From the NCBI RefSeq assembly GCF_001039355.2, contig NW_019773756.1:1-42363 (forward strand): DNA of 42,363 nucleotides, in the 5' to 3' direction. The stretch is from Lingula anatina (Eukaryota > Brachiopoda > Lingulata > Lingulida > Lingulidae). The notes below the pieces were generated by a model. It did no database searches, had not been told where the DNA came from, and saw nothing but the letters and a program-made list of their open reading frames with translations. Numbering within the stretch: the first letter of the stretch is position 1; the number at the start of each line of letters is the position of its first letter. Shown here piece after piece: positions 1 to 11,669 of this stretch. The position numbers and the translations under genes are program-made.

Positions 1-263
1 ACATGAAATGGAGGTGGGCAGGACATGTCAAAAGAATGAAGGACAATAGGTGGACAATCAGGCTTACAGAATGGACCCCAAGGTATGGACAAAGAAAAAG
101 AGGAAGGCCGGTCAAACGATGGAGGGATGAATTAGATGACTACTGGAAGTCTTGGAAGAAGAAACCTTGGCCAAACTGGAAATCTGAGGCTCAGAATAGG
201 AAACAATGGAAAAAGCATGCTGAGGCCTTTGTCCAACAGTGGAACACTATAGGCTCTAAATGA
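1..263 (+). mobile_element. C-terminal end of an RTE-like LINE reverse transcriptase (5' part outside the window)
   Basis: The open frame from position 3 to the TGA at 261-263 has the usual tail of non-LTR retrotransposon polyproteins: a WAGHVKRM segment, a basic RKRGRPVKRW stretch and a closing EAFVQQW shortly before the stop. That closing motif is typical of RTE-clade elements. The polymerase and endonuclease domains would lie left of the window. The Met at position 3 is not a real start. The stop runs directly into a TGA-repeat tail, as in RTE-type 3' ends. The clade assignment is by motif memory only; LINE origin is more certain than the clade. Confidence 0.75.
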
Positions 264-288
264 TGATGATGATGATGATGATGATGAA
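261..288 (+). repeat. (TGA)n tail of the LINE
   Basis: A run of TGA units begins at the stop codon of the reverse transcriptase fragment. It is best read as the 3' tail of that retroelement and not as an independent microsatellite. Confidence 0.8.
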
Positions 289-1366
289 AGTCTTGTCATT
301 TCCTAAACAATATCAAGAAGTTGGGGAAAGGCAAGTTGATTAAATGAAAAAAGGATAAATATTGAGAACATGGGACACAGAAAAATATCAGATGTTACTG
401 AATAAGTTTATCAGGCATTTTGAATATAACTTGACTAAGGTAAGATTTATATAGAGTTCTCAAAACAGTAAGCCTAGAACTGTGTTATAATTCAGTATGA
501 CTGTGTAAATTAAAGCCCCACACGTTATATATGTATTTGAAATCTAAACATAAGAAATTTCACTAATCAAATCGATACTTTTGTTGTTAAATATGCTTAC
601 TTTTTGTTTTAATGCAACAAAGTTTCATCACCAAAAAAATGAAAATCACATTGACAGTCTTTTCAAAATATTTAGAGCTACCCTGTACATGTAGCAATAA
701 AATTGAAAGCTTATTGAAAGCTTGTATGTAGTATATCACTGACATAGAAACTAATTTTACATATTTCCTAAATATGCATTGAAATGCTACTTTTGTTAAC
801 CTGAAAGATTATGCAGATTTGAAGTGAAGTTTATGAAAATATGACCACTTGATATTCAGTAGGCTTCACTAAATTTATTTGAAGACATTGATTTATTTAA
901 AGAAGACTGACTAAGGAATGATTTATGGTACAGGTAAAACTGGGCCAGGTCTACCAAGAGGCAATATTTTATGATGTAAGATGTCTGGACCATTCACAGA
1001 CAGCATTTCTAGTGCTTATATTTAAATATCTGCTTCAAAATTGTTGCAAAAATTTTGCCCTGTGTAAGTAGAATTCTGTAGAGCAGGATATTATTAACAA
1101 GACCCTGAGCCTACCCCAGCACTGGCAGGAAAAACTGCACCTCATTTTGTAACCAGTTTTGAAAATAAAATGTGAAATGTTTCAAATACAAGAAGTCTAG
1201 AAAAAGACAAGAGAACAAGCATTCTATATTTTTTCTATACAAGTGGAAGCAGTGTTTAATTTAATCATGATGCTAATGACATTATTTTAAACATATAAAA
1301 TTAAGTTGATGTGTTTAGGTCTGGACTTTCAGACCTCTTTTACATTGATTTTATATGATATTTCAG
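289..1366. other. Noncoding, AT-rich; probably urease intron
   Basis: No exon, RNA gene or transposon end is recognisable. The first urease exon in the window begins at 1367 in the middle of a codon, so an earlier urease exon must lie to the left, and this stretch is probably intron. I looked for the expected gamma-subunit sequence ahead of that exon and did not find it. Confidence 0.5.
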
Positions 1367-4300
1367 GAGTTCGTCAACTTCAGCCAGGTGTACCAGGTAT
1401 GATCTCCCAGGTCCAGGTAGAGGCCACCTTCCCTGATGGAACTAAACTGGTACGATAAAAAACATTTGATTTGGTTCAATTTGATTGTAATTATTGCTTG
1501 TTACTGTTTTAAATATCTTAGTAATTATATTTTTGTGTAACTAGTGGTGTGCTAATACTGTAAAATGAATATTATGCTTCACCAGTGGTTGGAATTATAC
1601 CGTTTGTGATATGGTTTATTTTTATCTCTTCAGATTACAATCCATGCCCCAATCTGCAGACAGGATGGAGACCTGGAGCTGGCTCTGTACGGCAGCTTTC
1701 TACCAGTGCCCAGCCTGGACAAGTTTACCACACAAGAAGATGAGGTGTGATTTGTCTGAACATTAGTTTGGTTGCTTTAAATTGAGTTGAACAGACTCCT
1801 GGATATAAGGTCCCAATGAACCAACTAGGTTTCTAAAGCACCCTGTACATGGTGAGCAATTGGCGCGCGCCACTTGCGCTGCGCCAGATGCTCGCGCTCC
1901 TCAGCTCCCCGCAAACGATGCGCTCTTTGCTCAGCAGAGATGCCTCCCGGCCTGCCCCTATCGGACGCACCGCGAACTGTGGGATCATGTGATTAAGGAA
2001 ACATTACATATTAATTTTTTTTTTTTGAAAGTAATGGCAAATGGTGACCACGTTAATCAATCAGACTAACCATAACTGTGAACATTTTTGTGTACTTGTT
2101 GCTGGAGGCTGCCATTTTTCTTTGTTTTGGGCTACCGGCACATGCCCATTGTTGGCATGGCGTGAGCAATTGGCGCTTGCACCCCGCACACGCTGAGACA
2201 TTTGCCTCAAGAGACCAAAAATTTCAAACTCGTGAGATATTTTGCTCAGCCGCGCGAGAGGCAAAAATCTCACCAAAATACCCCTGCACACGATGAGAAA
2301 ACGGCGCAGCGCAAGTGGCGCGTGCCAAATGCTCACCGTGTGCAGGCCCCTTAAAGGAAGATAAGAACCTGATGCTGGGCAAATACAAAGACAGAAGGAA
2401 TTTCATTTAGGTTGGCTTCTTTTTGGACTGAGGCAGGCTGTTTTTAGTTGATTTTATTCACTGTGCTTATTTCCAAAGTAAAACCTCCATGCCTTGTTAA
2501 CTTAGAGACCATTCCCACAGATATTTAGATTGATCTATCCTCCTGGGCAGTCTCACTAGATTGCTGTCAGCTTAACCAGCTTAAATGTCTGTCCCGTCTA
2601 CTTAAAGCTGTAAGGGTGTAATTAACTTTCGTGCACGCTTGGCTCCGGGAAGCTGACAGCAATTTAGCGTGAACCCCTATGGAGTTGGGTCGATCCAGAT
2701 GGATCGATCTAAATCTGTGGGAGCCCAGTCTTATATACAGCCAGACATAAGACAATGACTGTTTACAATCTTGTAGGTTGTCAATGCAAAGACTGATGCA
2801 CCCATGACAGTGATTCCAGGGGAAGTTCTGGCTGAAAGTGAGGCTGTGGTCATTAACTCTGGCCGCAGACAGACCTCGCTGACCGTGACCAGCTTGTGTG
2901 ATAGACCAATACAGGTGAGAAGACAAGGGTTTATAACACTCGGGTAGTTGAGGGGTTCAAAAACACAACTAGATTTTTCCAAAGTTTTCATTTTTTCAGC
3001 TTCTACTTATAGAAATGTCACATTGTGTGTATACTTTCAGATTGGCAGCCATTACCACTTTCTGGAGGCCAGCAAGTACCTGCGCTTTGATAGGGAGGCT
3101 GCATACGGGATGAGACTGGTCAGTTACTAGTAGTACATATAGTATTTATTTCTGTGCATGTGTGGCAGCATTAACAACAAAAAGTAAGGCCCAATCAAGA
3201 AGCACATAAACCTATACAGACTTTATTACACATTCCTGCTGATAAATAAATTATACATATAATACTGAGAATATGCTTTGTACACAGGTGCCCCTCTCTT
3301 TCCTTGAAAATGATGATGCTAGTCCCTTTCATTGGCAGTACCTCCATTTTCTGCTGTCACAGTTACACTGTACCTTTGGGTCAACATTGTACCTGGAACA
3401 GTGAACCCTTCAGTTAATAATGTAAGAACATATAACCTGTATGGAATATTATCTCAGTGGTCACCTCGCACTGACTCCATTAGGTTGTAAAAATGACAGC
3501 AATTCTAATGCTCATGTTGTCAGAACAGAGCTTTTCTACAAGACAACAGTTTAAGTTGAATTTTCATTTTTTGTTGTTCAGAATATTGCAGCTGGCACTG
3601 CCATAAGGTTTGAACCAGGGGAAAGTAAAGATGTCTGCCTGGTAGAAATTGCTGGAAACAGGTGAGTGAATTGAGTGAACAGATGACCGCTTCATTCACA
3701 GGGAGGACTTGAAGAAATTCTAATCTCAAACCAGGGTCAAGTTGTGCATAAACTTCTCTCAGGTGTCCAGTTCACAGCTCCTGTCCAACCAAGAAAAGAA
3801 CAAATAACAATTTATATAGCATTATTTTGTTTATTACCCAAATGTACTGATAAAAAATAACCATTACATTGCTTATAGCAAGAATGCATGCATGACTAAG
3901 GGCCCATTCAGATTCATACATCATACTAGCTGGGTCAGTCTTACTCTGCAGGGATTCTTGCTTTAGTGCAATCAGTGGAATCAGCTTCATCAGCACACAA
4001 TAGTTAATCACCCATGCTGTTCGAGTATGTGTGTCAGACAATTAAGCTGATTTCACTGATTGCACTTGAGCGAGAATCCACTGCAGAGTTGGACCGACCC
4101 AGCTAGTAGGATGTGCGAATCTGAATGCATTAAAAATTATTTCCTCCATGTGTGAGCTTTCAAATTGACCATCAACAGATTTAAATCGCAGATGCACTGT
4201 GGAGCTATATGTAACAATAAGCTAGTGTGTGGTAATACTGTATGTTTTCACTATATCAGGGTGGTGAGAGGAGGTAATGGTTTAGGTAGTGGTCTTGTGG

Positions 4301-4524
4301 AGCCAGAGAACATACCAGAGGTGATGGAGAGAGTTCACTCACAAGGATTTAATCATGTAGATCAGGTGAGTCAGAAATGCTTATATGAAAGGTAAAGAAA
4401 CTTGCTTGTCATATAAGCTGTGCAGTTCATAGGGGAGGTGTGTTTTCATGTGAAGATGAAAATAAAATGTGATCCTTTGCGTCCTATTTATTTGGATATA
4501 TAAGGCAGTTATATACCAAAAAAA

Positions 4525-4555
<31 letters not shown>

Positions 4556-5672
4556 AAGAATTTCCCCAGAAACTGTGTACTATCAGATGAACACCAAGGC
4601 ATATCTTACTCAAGGCAGTTGAGAAAATAAATATCAAAATAGATTTTCTAGATCAGTTGTGTAAAAAAGAATGCAGCATCTTTTCCCATCTCGATTAGTC
4701 ACCATTTCTCTGCTACAAGTGGTGTTCATCCTGCAAACTCTGATTGGCTAGAAGCATAGGGACAGATTCTCCAGATGTTTCTTTATTATGGGTTGAAGAG
4801 CTATGTTTGTAATGGAGATTTGCTTTTGTACTATTTTTCTTTTTTATTTTCAGTTCACCTTAAATGCTAAGAAAGGTTTAATTGCTCTTCATGTTCTCTA
4901 TACATGATACAAAGCATCAAGTTTATGATATGTTTCATTTCTGCACATTTCAATAAGACCTTTAAGATGATACCATGTATTAAAATAAGCCATTCATTGT
5001 AGCCAAGTGCCAAGAAAAGCAAGGTGCCCCCTGCAGAAGGTTCCACAGTTTCCATTCCAAGGCAACTCTACACTGCCATATATGGCCCAACTCGCGGGGA
5101 CAAGGTAACCGGTTATGTTTTATGAAGTGATCATTCAAATGACAGATATTTATTAAATGAAAGTTATGTAAATCTCTTTTTTAAGTTTTAATAGGAATTT
5201 AAAATATGTCATACAGATTTTCAGATGATTAGTCGTAAGATTAATAATAATGTCAGGTTTCTATTAATTTTAACATGTATTTTTTCATATTAATTAAACA
5301 GTAAATGGATTATTGATTGCTTTGTGCGTTAAATACTTGATTTTGACTTTTATTCAAAAACCTTTTAATAGGTTCGCTTAGGGGACACTAGCCTAATTGT
5401 AGAAGTTGAGCGAGATTTCACAAGTTATGGGGATGAGTTGAAGTTTGGTGGTGGCAAGGTGATCAGAGAGGGGATGGGTCAGGCGGCCAGGGTGACCAAT
5501 GATCATGCCCTGGACACTGTCATTACCAACGCACTCCTTGTGGACGCCATTGTGGGGATTGTGAAAGCTGATGTCGGCATTAAGGTGAACGTGATGTTAA
5601 TATTTTAGTACGATCAAATGATTTTGGAAATTTAGCACTGTATTTTATTGCTGATTAACTTGATTTACCCTG

Positions 5673-5763
<91 letters not shown>

Positions 5764-7384
5764 AGTACAATGTTGTGTTCTAGGGTGGTATGATAGCTGG
5801 TATAGGGAAGGCAGGCAACCCAGATATCATGGATGGAGTGACACCTGTAAGTAGTTGATACTTAAAGGGATAAGAACTCTTCGTAAAAGATCTATGTTTC
5901 TTGATAAATACATTGTAAACAACTTATACAAATATAAAATATTCTATTTTACCACAAAAATGGCAGTTATAGCAATTATTCTGAAATCTGTGTTTGTCAC
6001 TGGACCTTGTGATCTCTATGGATTACAAAAAAAAAAAAAACTATTTAGAAAAAACCAAGGACTAACTTTGAATGTAGAAATGGATTCATTAACCATTGTT
6101 AAGTATGGGAAAATTGTGGTTAACCCCAGGAAAATTCATTTTTTGACCAAAGTGAACAATTCTTATCCTTTTAAAAAGTTCTGTTTGGTACTTTTAACAG
6201 TTTTTCCTCAAAATCAAGTTGTTACGGGTCAGAGTACCCAATGCCAGCAAAAATCAATGACAAAAGATTTAAAGAAGTTTTAATATTTTATTAAAACTAA
6301 ATAAACTAATGACAATAACAATAAGCTATTCTTAATACACAAATAAACCTATCTGAAAGCATGAAGTGTCCTGTGTGAAAGTCCGATGTGAATCCGTCGA
6401 CTGGAGAGTGAATGGAGATAAATCGGCTCAAAGTTCAGTGAAAGTGTCCGATGAAATCCCACAGTAATTGCGATGCAAGTTCCAGCAGAAAATATGAGTG
6501 TCGGTTCAGTGGTAAATAGGTTCCAAAAAAAAAATATATATTCTCCTTCAAAAGTCCCAAAACAAAAAACAGTCTCCTATCCGTTCATACTCCAGCGTCT
6601 GTCTAAACTAACGCTCTCGAGATACTCATGCTCTCGCAATATGGTGACGTCATAAGCTGACCTACTTATACACAACAAAGTTCTAATAAAATAATATGTA
6701 CAAGGTGTGTCCGAAAAGTAACAAGACTAATGTCTCAGACAATTAACTTCAATTCCAAACTACATAATTTGCCTTTTCAAAGTAATCCTTGGAGCAGTAA
6801 TGAGATTTTTCCAACCATCAGCAGATTTTCATCTTTTTTGGGAGCCAGAAATACCATTTTTGAGATTGATGCACAGGGCTTCCTGGACCCCATGCCATGT
6901 TTTCAGACTTTTCACTGAATAACCGTCTCTGCCGTGTTAATGAACATTTCTGCTCTTTTCAACCCCACTTCTGTACATGGCTGGAAGGTTCTATCTGGAA
7001 CAACTCTCAGCCCTTCATGATGCCTTCTTTCTATAAACCTAATGGGGAAAAGAAAAATGTTATGCAGAGTTTATTCCAGAGCAGCAATGTTGTTATTCTT
7101 CTTGATAATTATTGTATTTAAGAAAAATAATGAATAAAGTGAGACATTTGAAAATCTGTTATTATCTCTGTAGGGAATGGTGGTTGGAGTAGGGACAGAG
7201 GTTATTGCAGGAGAGGGGCTGATACTTACTGCAGGTGGCCTGGATGCTCACGTCCACTTCATATGTCCACAGCTGGCCAGAGAGGCCATAGCCTCAGGAC
7301 TGACCACCATGTTTGGCGGCGGGACAGGGCCAGCCTCTGGGTCATGTGCCACAACTTGTAGTCCTGGGCCTAATCACATCAAGT

Positions 7385-7430
<46 letters not shown>

Positions 7431-9126
7431 ATGTGTGTGTGTTTACATGTGTGCGTGCAAATGAGAGAGAGAGAGAGAGAGAGAATTTGCACATTTAGAC
7501 ACACCCCTCAAGAAATTAACAGAAAGTGCGATATCATTTAAACAATATGTGTTGTAAATTTCAATACAAAGGGTTGCATAGATTTTGAAACAGAACACTT
7601 TAGATATGCTGCAAACCATAACGCTTATGCCTTCAAGATATCAACAAAAACCGGAAGTAAATTGTAATGTCACTCAGTTGTATTTGAGAAGCTGCTGGGT
7701 GATTTTCCAATGAGAAGTATTTCGTAGCCTATGCAAATGTTGAGAAAATAACCATGCAGATAATGAGATTGCAGATAAATCAAAATGTAAAAAGTTAAAA
7801 TACATATATTTCTGAGCTTGACTTGTCAGTGTAAACAAAGTGTACTGAACACATCGATATCTTAGACAAGCATGTGAATGCAGCGTTTGAGACTTGAATC
7901 AGATGCTTCATTTTACTTGTGTTTTCATTAGACATGCTGGGAAAAACAGCAAAAAAAGCATGTACTTCTGGTTTGCAGCGATTTCTTGAAGGCATTGACT
8001 TTTTGAAGGGCATTTCTATAATAGCAGTAGGATAGGAAATTTTGGGGAAAAATCTGTTTACTTCTATTTACATCTATATAGTGGACATTTCATATTAAAA
8101 GATGTAAAAGCAGAAAAGTAAGAAAAAGTCAATAATTGTTTTAAACTGTGTAATAAGAATATTGTGCTATTGAAATTAATCATCATAACTTGATTTTATG
8201 AACACTAAAATATGAACATTTTCAAAATTCTGAAGTGATATTTTCTATCATTTATAATAATAAGTGGATTTCCATCTTTTAAAAATAAAATTTAATAGTC
8301 AGCCATAGGTAGGAATTACATCACCAATAATGGCTGCTAGCTACATGTAGTATTGATTTATTTGGTTCAGCCTCTCCATTTTATCCTAGGTATATGATCC
8401 AGAGCACAGATGCCTTCCCACTGAACTTTGGCTTCACTGGCAAGGGCAACACCTCCAACAGTGAGGAGAATGTGGAGGAGCTGGCTGAACAGATACGGGC
8501 AGGAGCTATAGGGTATGTGGTAAAATGGTGATGTCATAACTCTGTGTTCACATATTACTAATAGACGTTTTAATATCACAGGCAGTCAACTTGTCAACTT
8601 TGCCTGTTTGTGCGAAGTAACTATAAGGAAAACATCACTAGTGCTATTTTTGTGTAGGAAATGTTGGATTATTATTGTAAATAGCTTTGCACTGTAGACC
8701 TGGGTTCAGCACCTTACTGTGTATGAATACCTCCTGGGTTAAACCCTTTAGCTTTAAGGCACTCCTAAAGTTATTAATAAAATTACAGTGTTTCCTGTGT
8801 CATAATTTATGCAGTCTGTGGTTTGCTAATGGCTGAAAGAAATGTTAATTTTGTACCCAGCAAGAAAATTTTCAGACAAATAGAATATTTAATTGATGTG
8901 ATGTGATCATTACCAGAAATATCCATTCTTTGCATTATTCCCACTTCAAGATAATAGTATCTGGAATATTTGTTCATATTGCTTGCATGCTATAATCACT
9001 GTGTCAGTGTCACAGGTTATGTAAAATGCTGCGTGTTATTTCAGACTGAAGTTGCATGAAGACTGGGGAACCACACCATCTGCCATAGATACAGCTCTGA
9101 AAGTGGCAGAGAAATATGATGTCCAG
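1367..9126 (+). CDS. Urease (fused gamma-beta-alpha type), 12 internal exons, both ends missing
   Basis: Urease hydrolyses urea to ammonia and carbamate at a dinickel centre. Exons, all GT/AG and in frame: 1367-1449, 1634-1744, 2777-2914, 3041-3118, 3582-3661, 4260-4365, 5003-5104, 5372-5584, 5784-5846, 7174-7382, 8390-8512, 9045-9126, giving 462 residues with no stop. They follow plant-type urease collinearly: [13 protein letters not shown] (end of gamma), [17 protein letters not shown] and VRGGN (beta), then [24 protein letters not shown] and GLKLHEDWG (alpha). The HVH pair supplies two nickel ligands, and the K of GLKLHEDWG is the lysine carbamylated between the metals. The first exon starts at codon phase 2, so the gene began to the left. 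Nothing after IAEKYDVQ-type sequence is found: the remaining nickel histidines, the flap Cys/His and the catalytic Asp are absent from the rest of the window. It could be a truncated gene, a gene with misplaced exons, or an assembly artefact. Activity would also need nickel accessory proteins, none of which is here. Confidence 0.93.
1837..2351. mobile_element. Foldback Harbinger-type element, 515 bp, TAA target duplication
   Basis: The two ends are long inverted repeats of about 50 bp that include GGTGAGCA..TTGGC and CGCCACTTGCGCTGCGCC; the right copy is at about 2303-2351. The element is flanked by TAA at 1834-1836 and TAA at 2352-2354, the three-base TWA duplication of PIF/Harbinger. A further partial copy of the end motif lies inside at about 2161-2177. 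There is no coding capacity. It sits in a urease intron, between exons ending at 1744 and starting at 2777. Confidence 0.7.
2505..2730 (+). mobile_element. Harbinger MITE family 1, copy 1
   Basis: A 226-bp foldback element flanked by TTA at 2502-2504 and 2731-2733. The ends read CATTCCCACAG inward, followed by subterminal palindromic AGATCGATCT-like blocks; the arms continue through TAGATTGCTGTCAG and its complement. The same sequence occurs five more times in the window. It ends about 46 bp before a urease exon. Confidence 0.85.
3900..4130. mobile_element. Harbinger MITE family 2, full copy
   Basis: A 231-bp inverted-repeat element with ends CATTCAGATTC and an inner arm ACTAGCTGGGTC matching GACCCAGCTAGT on the right. 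The flanks are TAA at 3897-3899 and 4131-4133. A right-truncated relative lies at 26365. It lies in the urease intron before the exon at 4260. Confidence 0.75.
4521..4557. repeat. (AAAT)n microsatellite
   Basis: About nine AAAT units in a urease intron; no retroelement body is recognisable next to it. Confidence 0.9.
5676..5760. repeat. (AT)n microsatellite
   Basis: About 40 uninterrupted AT units ending 23 bp before a urease exon (5784). The acceptor site lies in the short spacer that follows. Confidence 0.95.
5866..6170. mobile_element. TTAA-flanked MITE (piggyBac-like), copy A
   Basis: The left end is AGGGATAAGAACTCTTC and the right end, read inward, is AAGGATAAGAATTGTTC. Both flanks are TTAA (5862-5865 and 6171-6174), the target of piggyBac-type elements. 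The internal sequence matches copy B at 10614-11173, including TTGGACTAACTTTGAATG-like and AAACCAAGGACTAACTTTG segments. It has no transposase. It lies in the urease intron after the exon ending at 5846. Confidence 0.7.
6220..6702 (-). mobile_element. Probable solo LTR (483 bp)
   Basis: Read on the minus strand the segment starts TGTACATATT and ends GACCCGTAACA, the TG...CA ends of an LTR. A TATA-like GTGTATAAGTAGG lies near the start (around 6660-6672) and an AATAAA signal near the end (complement of 6287-6292), the order expected for U3-R-U5. No gag or pol lies beside it. The flanks AAGT and AGGT are only an imperfect target duplication. Its upstream end overlaps or abuts the mariner end at 6701. 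Confidence 0.55.
6701..7130 (-). pseudogene. Decayed mariner-like transposase, 3' end
   Basis: The plus-strand sequence CAAGGTGTGTCCGAAAAGTA at 6701 looks like a mariner terminal repeat next to a TA. Reading inward on the minus strand, short frames such as DGWKNLI and [15 protein letters not shown] resemble the C-terminal end of mariner transposases (W..C....DYFE), separated by frameshifts. No second terminal repeat is seen. It is not a functional gene. Confidence 0.45.
7386..7484. repeat. (GT)n/(GA)n compound microsatellite
   Basis: GT runs, then GA units, immediately after the donor of the urease exon ending at 7382. The donor GTAAGT itself runs into the repeat. Confidence 0.9.
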
Positions 9127-9273
9127 GTAAGAGTGAAATGCCAGGTGTTTTTAGGGAGTAGGCATGTCCACAGGCCACATGTCGAAACCTTTACCTTAAG
9201 TGATTTAAAATGTGATAAAAGCAAAAGTAGTATGATAATCATAAGATACTTTAATATTGGTTGTTTTTATGTA

Positions 9274-9315
9274 CAGACACAGATGTGTCTGTACATATAG
9301 CCATCATCTGCGTCT

Positions 9316-9347
<32 letters not shown>

Positions 9348-9479
9348 GCACTTTTACCGATAACACGATAAGTGGAAAACCATTTTACCTTTTGACTTGA
9401 AACTTGCAGAACTGATGAATATTCATAATACGCAGGTCAAGTTCGAAAATCAGCATGATCGGGTCANGTCTGTACATAA
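9274..9479 (-). repeat. Short copy of the TGTACAGACA interspersed repeat, with a single unresolved base
   Basis: The segment is bounded by TTTTATGTACAGACAC and GTCTGTACATAAAAA, an inverted pair. Inside is a GTC/GCC-rich block (CTGCGTCTGTCGTCGCCGTC) and a GATGAATATTCAT motif near GATCGG. The reverse complement matches the right end of the copy at about 22309-22530. The base at 9467 is N. Confidence 0.6.
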
Positions 9480-9548
9480 AAATGGTTACCTAACTGAATT
9501 CATTTCATTTAACCTTGATCAAAAGCCTGAAATTCCCATTAAAAAGAA

Positions 9549-9636
9549 GGGCAAGTAAGAATCTGTTGGGGCAAGTGAAAATTTTTGCCACTTGCCCCCC
9601 AAGGCAAGTGGCCAAAAAAGCTAATGTTGAGCCCTG
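9549..9636 (-). mobile_element. hAT-like terminus, remnant
   Basis: Read on the minus strand it begins CAGGGCTCAACATTAGC, a form common among hAT ends, then runs through repeated CACTTGCC/GGCAAGTG blocks. No opposite end or target duplication was found. Confidence 0.35.
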
Positions 9637-10609
9637 TTTGTATGGTTAATATTTTGTTTTTTAATTATAATCTTCATAATACTAAGAAAATGTACTGCTT
9701 TACCCAAGTTAATGTTCTATATGTAGGAATAAAACAAACTAAAACTATTCGAAACCTCCAAAAAAACTGATGGCTTTCAGGAAGCCTGTCCAGACAAAAC
9801 ATAGGTGGTGATGGAGACATTAATTAAACTGCTTACAAATTATTTAGAAAGATATATGCAAAAATAACATTTCAAATATATATGGTGTCAATGGGTAGCC
9901 ATTGCATATCATCACACTAAGCCAAATTGTCAAGAACAGCTCACCCCATGGGCCCTACCCCCTGGGTATCTGTGCCACTGCCCGGGTCTTTATTATTGTT
10001 CATAAAAACCATAATTTAAGCAAAAAGGAATCTGCCTTTTATCCATGGATATTCAACAATAAATAATGAAATGTAACACATAAAATGGATAAAAACAAGG
10101 CTGCAAAGCTGTCAAATGTACAGACAAAAAGCAGAAAATAATGATGCGCAGAATCTGATGCATTAATTTATTATGCTTAACAGCAAAGTCAACACCATAT
10201 TTTAATTATGTACAACAGGTAATAAACATGTAAGTAAAATCTGTAGGCTTCAGGCCCATGAGTGTTCAAGTTTAAACTTTGAAAATAGATTGAGCAAATT
10301 GTAAATTTCACACACACACACAAAAAAATAATAATAATATAATAATTCCATAAATTCAAGATATGAAATGATAATTCAATCAAAGTGGTTTTCAAATTCC
10401 AGCTGTATGTCAATCTTAACAATCATTCTTTTAAGTTACAAAATAATTAGCAGTTTTCTTTCCATAACGTTTGTGATAGCAGTGAACAAAGTTTTTTTTG
10501 TAAATTTTGATGTGCACAATATTACATATTACCTTTTTTTTAATCTGGTACAGCAACCAAACCAAATCATCAGGCCTGGTTGAATTCATTAACAATTGAG
10601 TGCAAAAAG
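9637..10609. other. Noncoding stretch, nothing recognised
   Basis: AT-rich sequence. It was searched for the missing urease exons (HTDTLNE-like and YHSEGAGGGHAPD-like coding) on the plus strand and for FoxO exon 2 (SIRHNLSLH-like) on the minus strand; neither was seen. About 30 bp near 10107-10135 resembles the left end of the repeat at 29823. Confidence 0.5.
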
Positions 10610-10613
10610 TTAA

Positions 10614-11173
10614 AGCAATAATAACTCTTCCTTTGAGATTCAAAATTCTGCAAGAAATACATGGTAAACAACGCATGGGAATATATCCTACTGCATTTTA
10701 CCACTAAAACGGCTGTTATTGTAGTAAAACTAAAATCTGTACTTGTCAAAAGGCATCCGTTGCAAATAACGTTGGGGTGTCAAGCAGATTCGCGCATTCA
10801 TTCGAGACCAAAATAACATATGGCGCCAAATGCGTGATGCAATCCACAAACGTAAGTTGCGTGTCGGATAATGAAAAGCCCAGAATTGCACACATGGTAG
10901 ATATAAATGCATTTTGAGCAATAAGACGAATATATCTTATGAATCTTATATTATTGATATATAGTGTTGTTGTTGTCTGCTTTTCCCACGGTTTTAAGAA
11001 GGTCACCAGAAGAGATTTAAGAGATTTTAACAAAAAACCAAACGTTTAGGAAAAAAAACTTGGACTAACTTTGAATGCAGGAATGGGGTCATTGACCATT
11101 GGTAAATACGGGCAAATTGCCGTTTACTCCAGGAAAATCCAATTTTTGGCCAAAACGAAGAGTTATTTTGCAT
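10614..11173. mobile_element. TTAA-flanked MITE (piggyBac-like), copy B
   Basis: Flanked by TTAA at 10610-10613 and 11174-11177. The left end is AGCAATAATAACTCTTC and the right end, read inward, ATGCAAAATAACTCTTC. The first 140 and last 140 bp match copy A at 5866-6170. The middle (about 10750-11040) is absent from copy A, so copy A may be an internal deletion or copy B may carry an insertion. Confidence 0.65.
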
Positions 11174-11206
11174 TTAATGAGAGCCCTGCAATCCCAAAGA
11201 AACTAT

Positions 11207-11421
11207 GGCTCTGTTCTCACAACTTTTAGATCGATCTATCACCGCGGGGAGTCTCACTAGATTACTGTCAGATAATCCCCCTTAAGTGTCCGTCCCCGCC
11301 TACTACAAGCTTTAAGGGGTAATTAACTTTCGTGTCCGCCCGGCTGACAGCTATTTAGCGTGAACCCCCAGGGAGTTAGGTCGATCCAATGTAGGTCGAT
11401 CTAATCTATGAGAATGGGGTG
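11207..11421 (+). mobile_element. Harbinger MITE family 1, copy 2
   Basis: About 215 bp with the family's AGATCGATCTATC, TCTCACTAGATTACTGTCAG and GGTCGATCTAATCT blocks. The outermost bases have diverged. The flanks are TAT on both sides (11204-11206 and 11422-11424). It lies 250 bp left of a Myb/SANT-like exon. Confidence 0.8.
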
Positions 11422-11669
11422 TATCTTCCTACATAGATCCATCAACCTCTGCAAGGAACCATGCCGAATGCAATCAGATTAACAGATTAGCATGCCTCCT
11501 CTTCCTGGCAATTAGTACAATACAGAAAAGCTGGTGACGACTACATTGGAAACAAAGACTGAGACAAGGTGATTTTTTTTTTTTTTTTTGTAAATTTCAC
11601 TTTCACTGAGGCCTTACAATTGGTGGGCACCAACGTGAATCTTTCTCTACTCATTCAAGTACTATGATC

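Noticed and set aside
7313-7498. Second open frame over the urease exon and GT repeat
   Set aside because: Shadow of the urease exon in another frame, extended by the microsatellite as Cys-Val.
9315-9350. GTCGTCGCC repeats considered as a CRISPR or coding repeat
   Set aside because: Simple trinucleotide-like block inside an interspersed repeat in a eukaryotic genome; no spacers.
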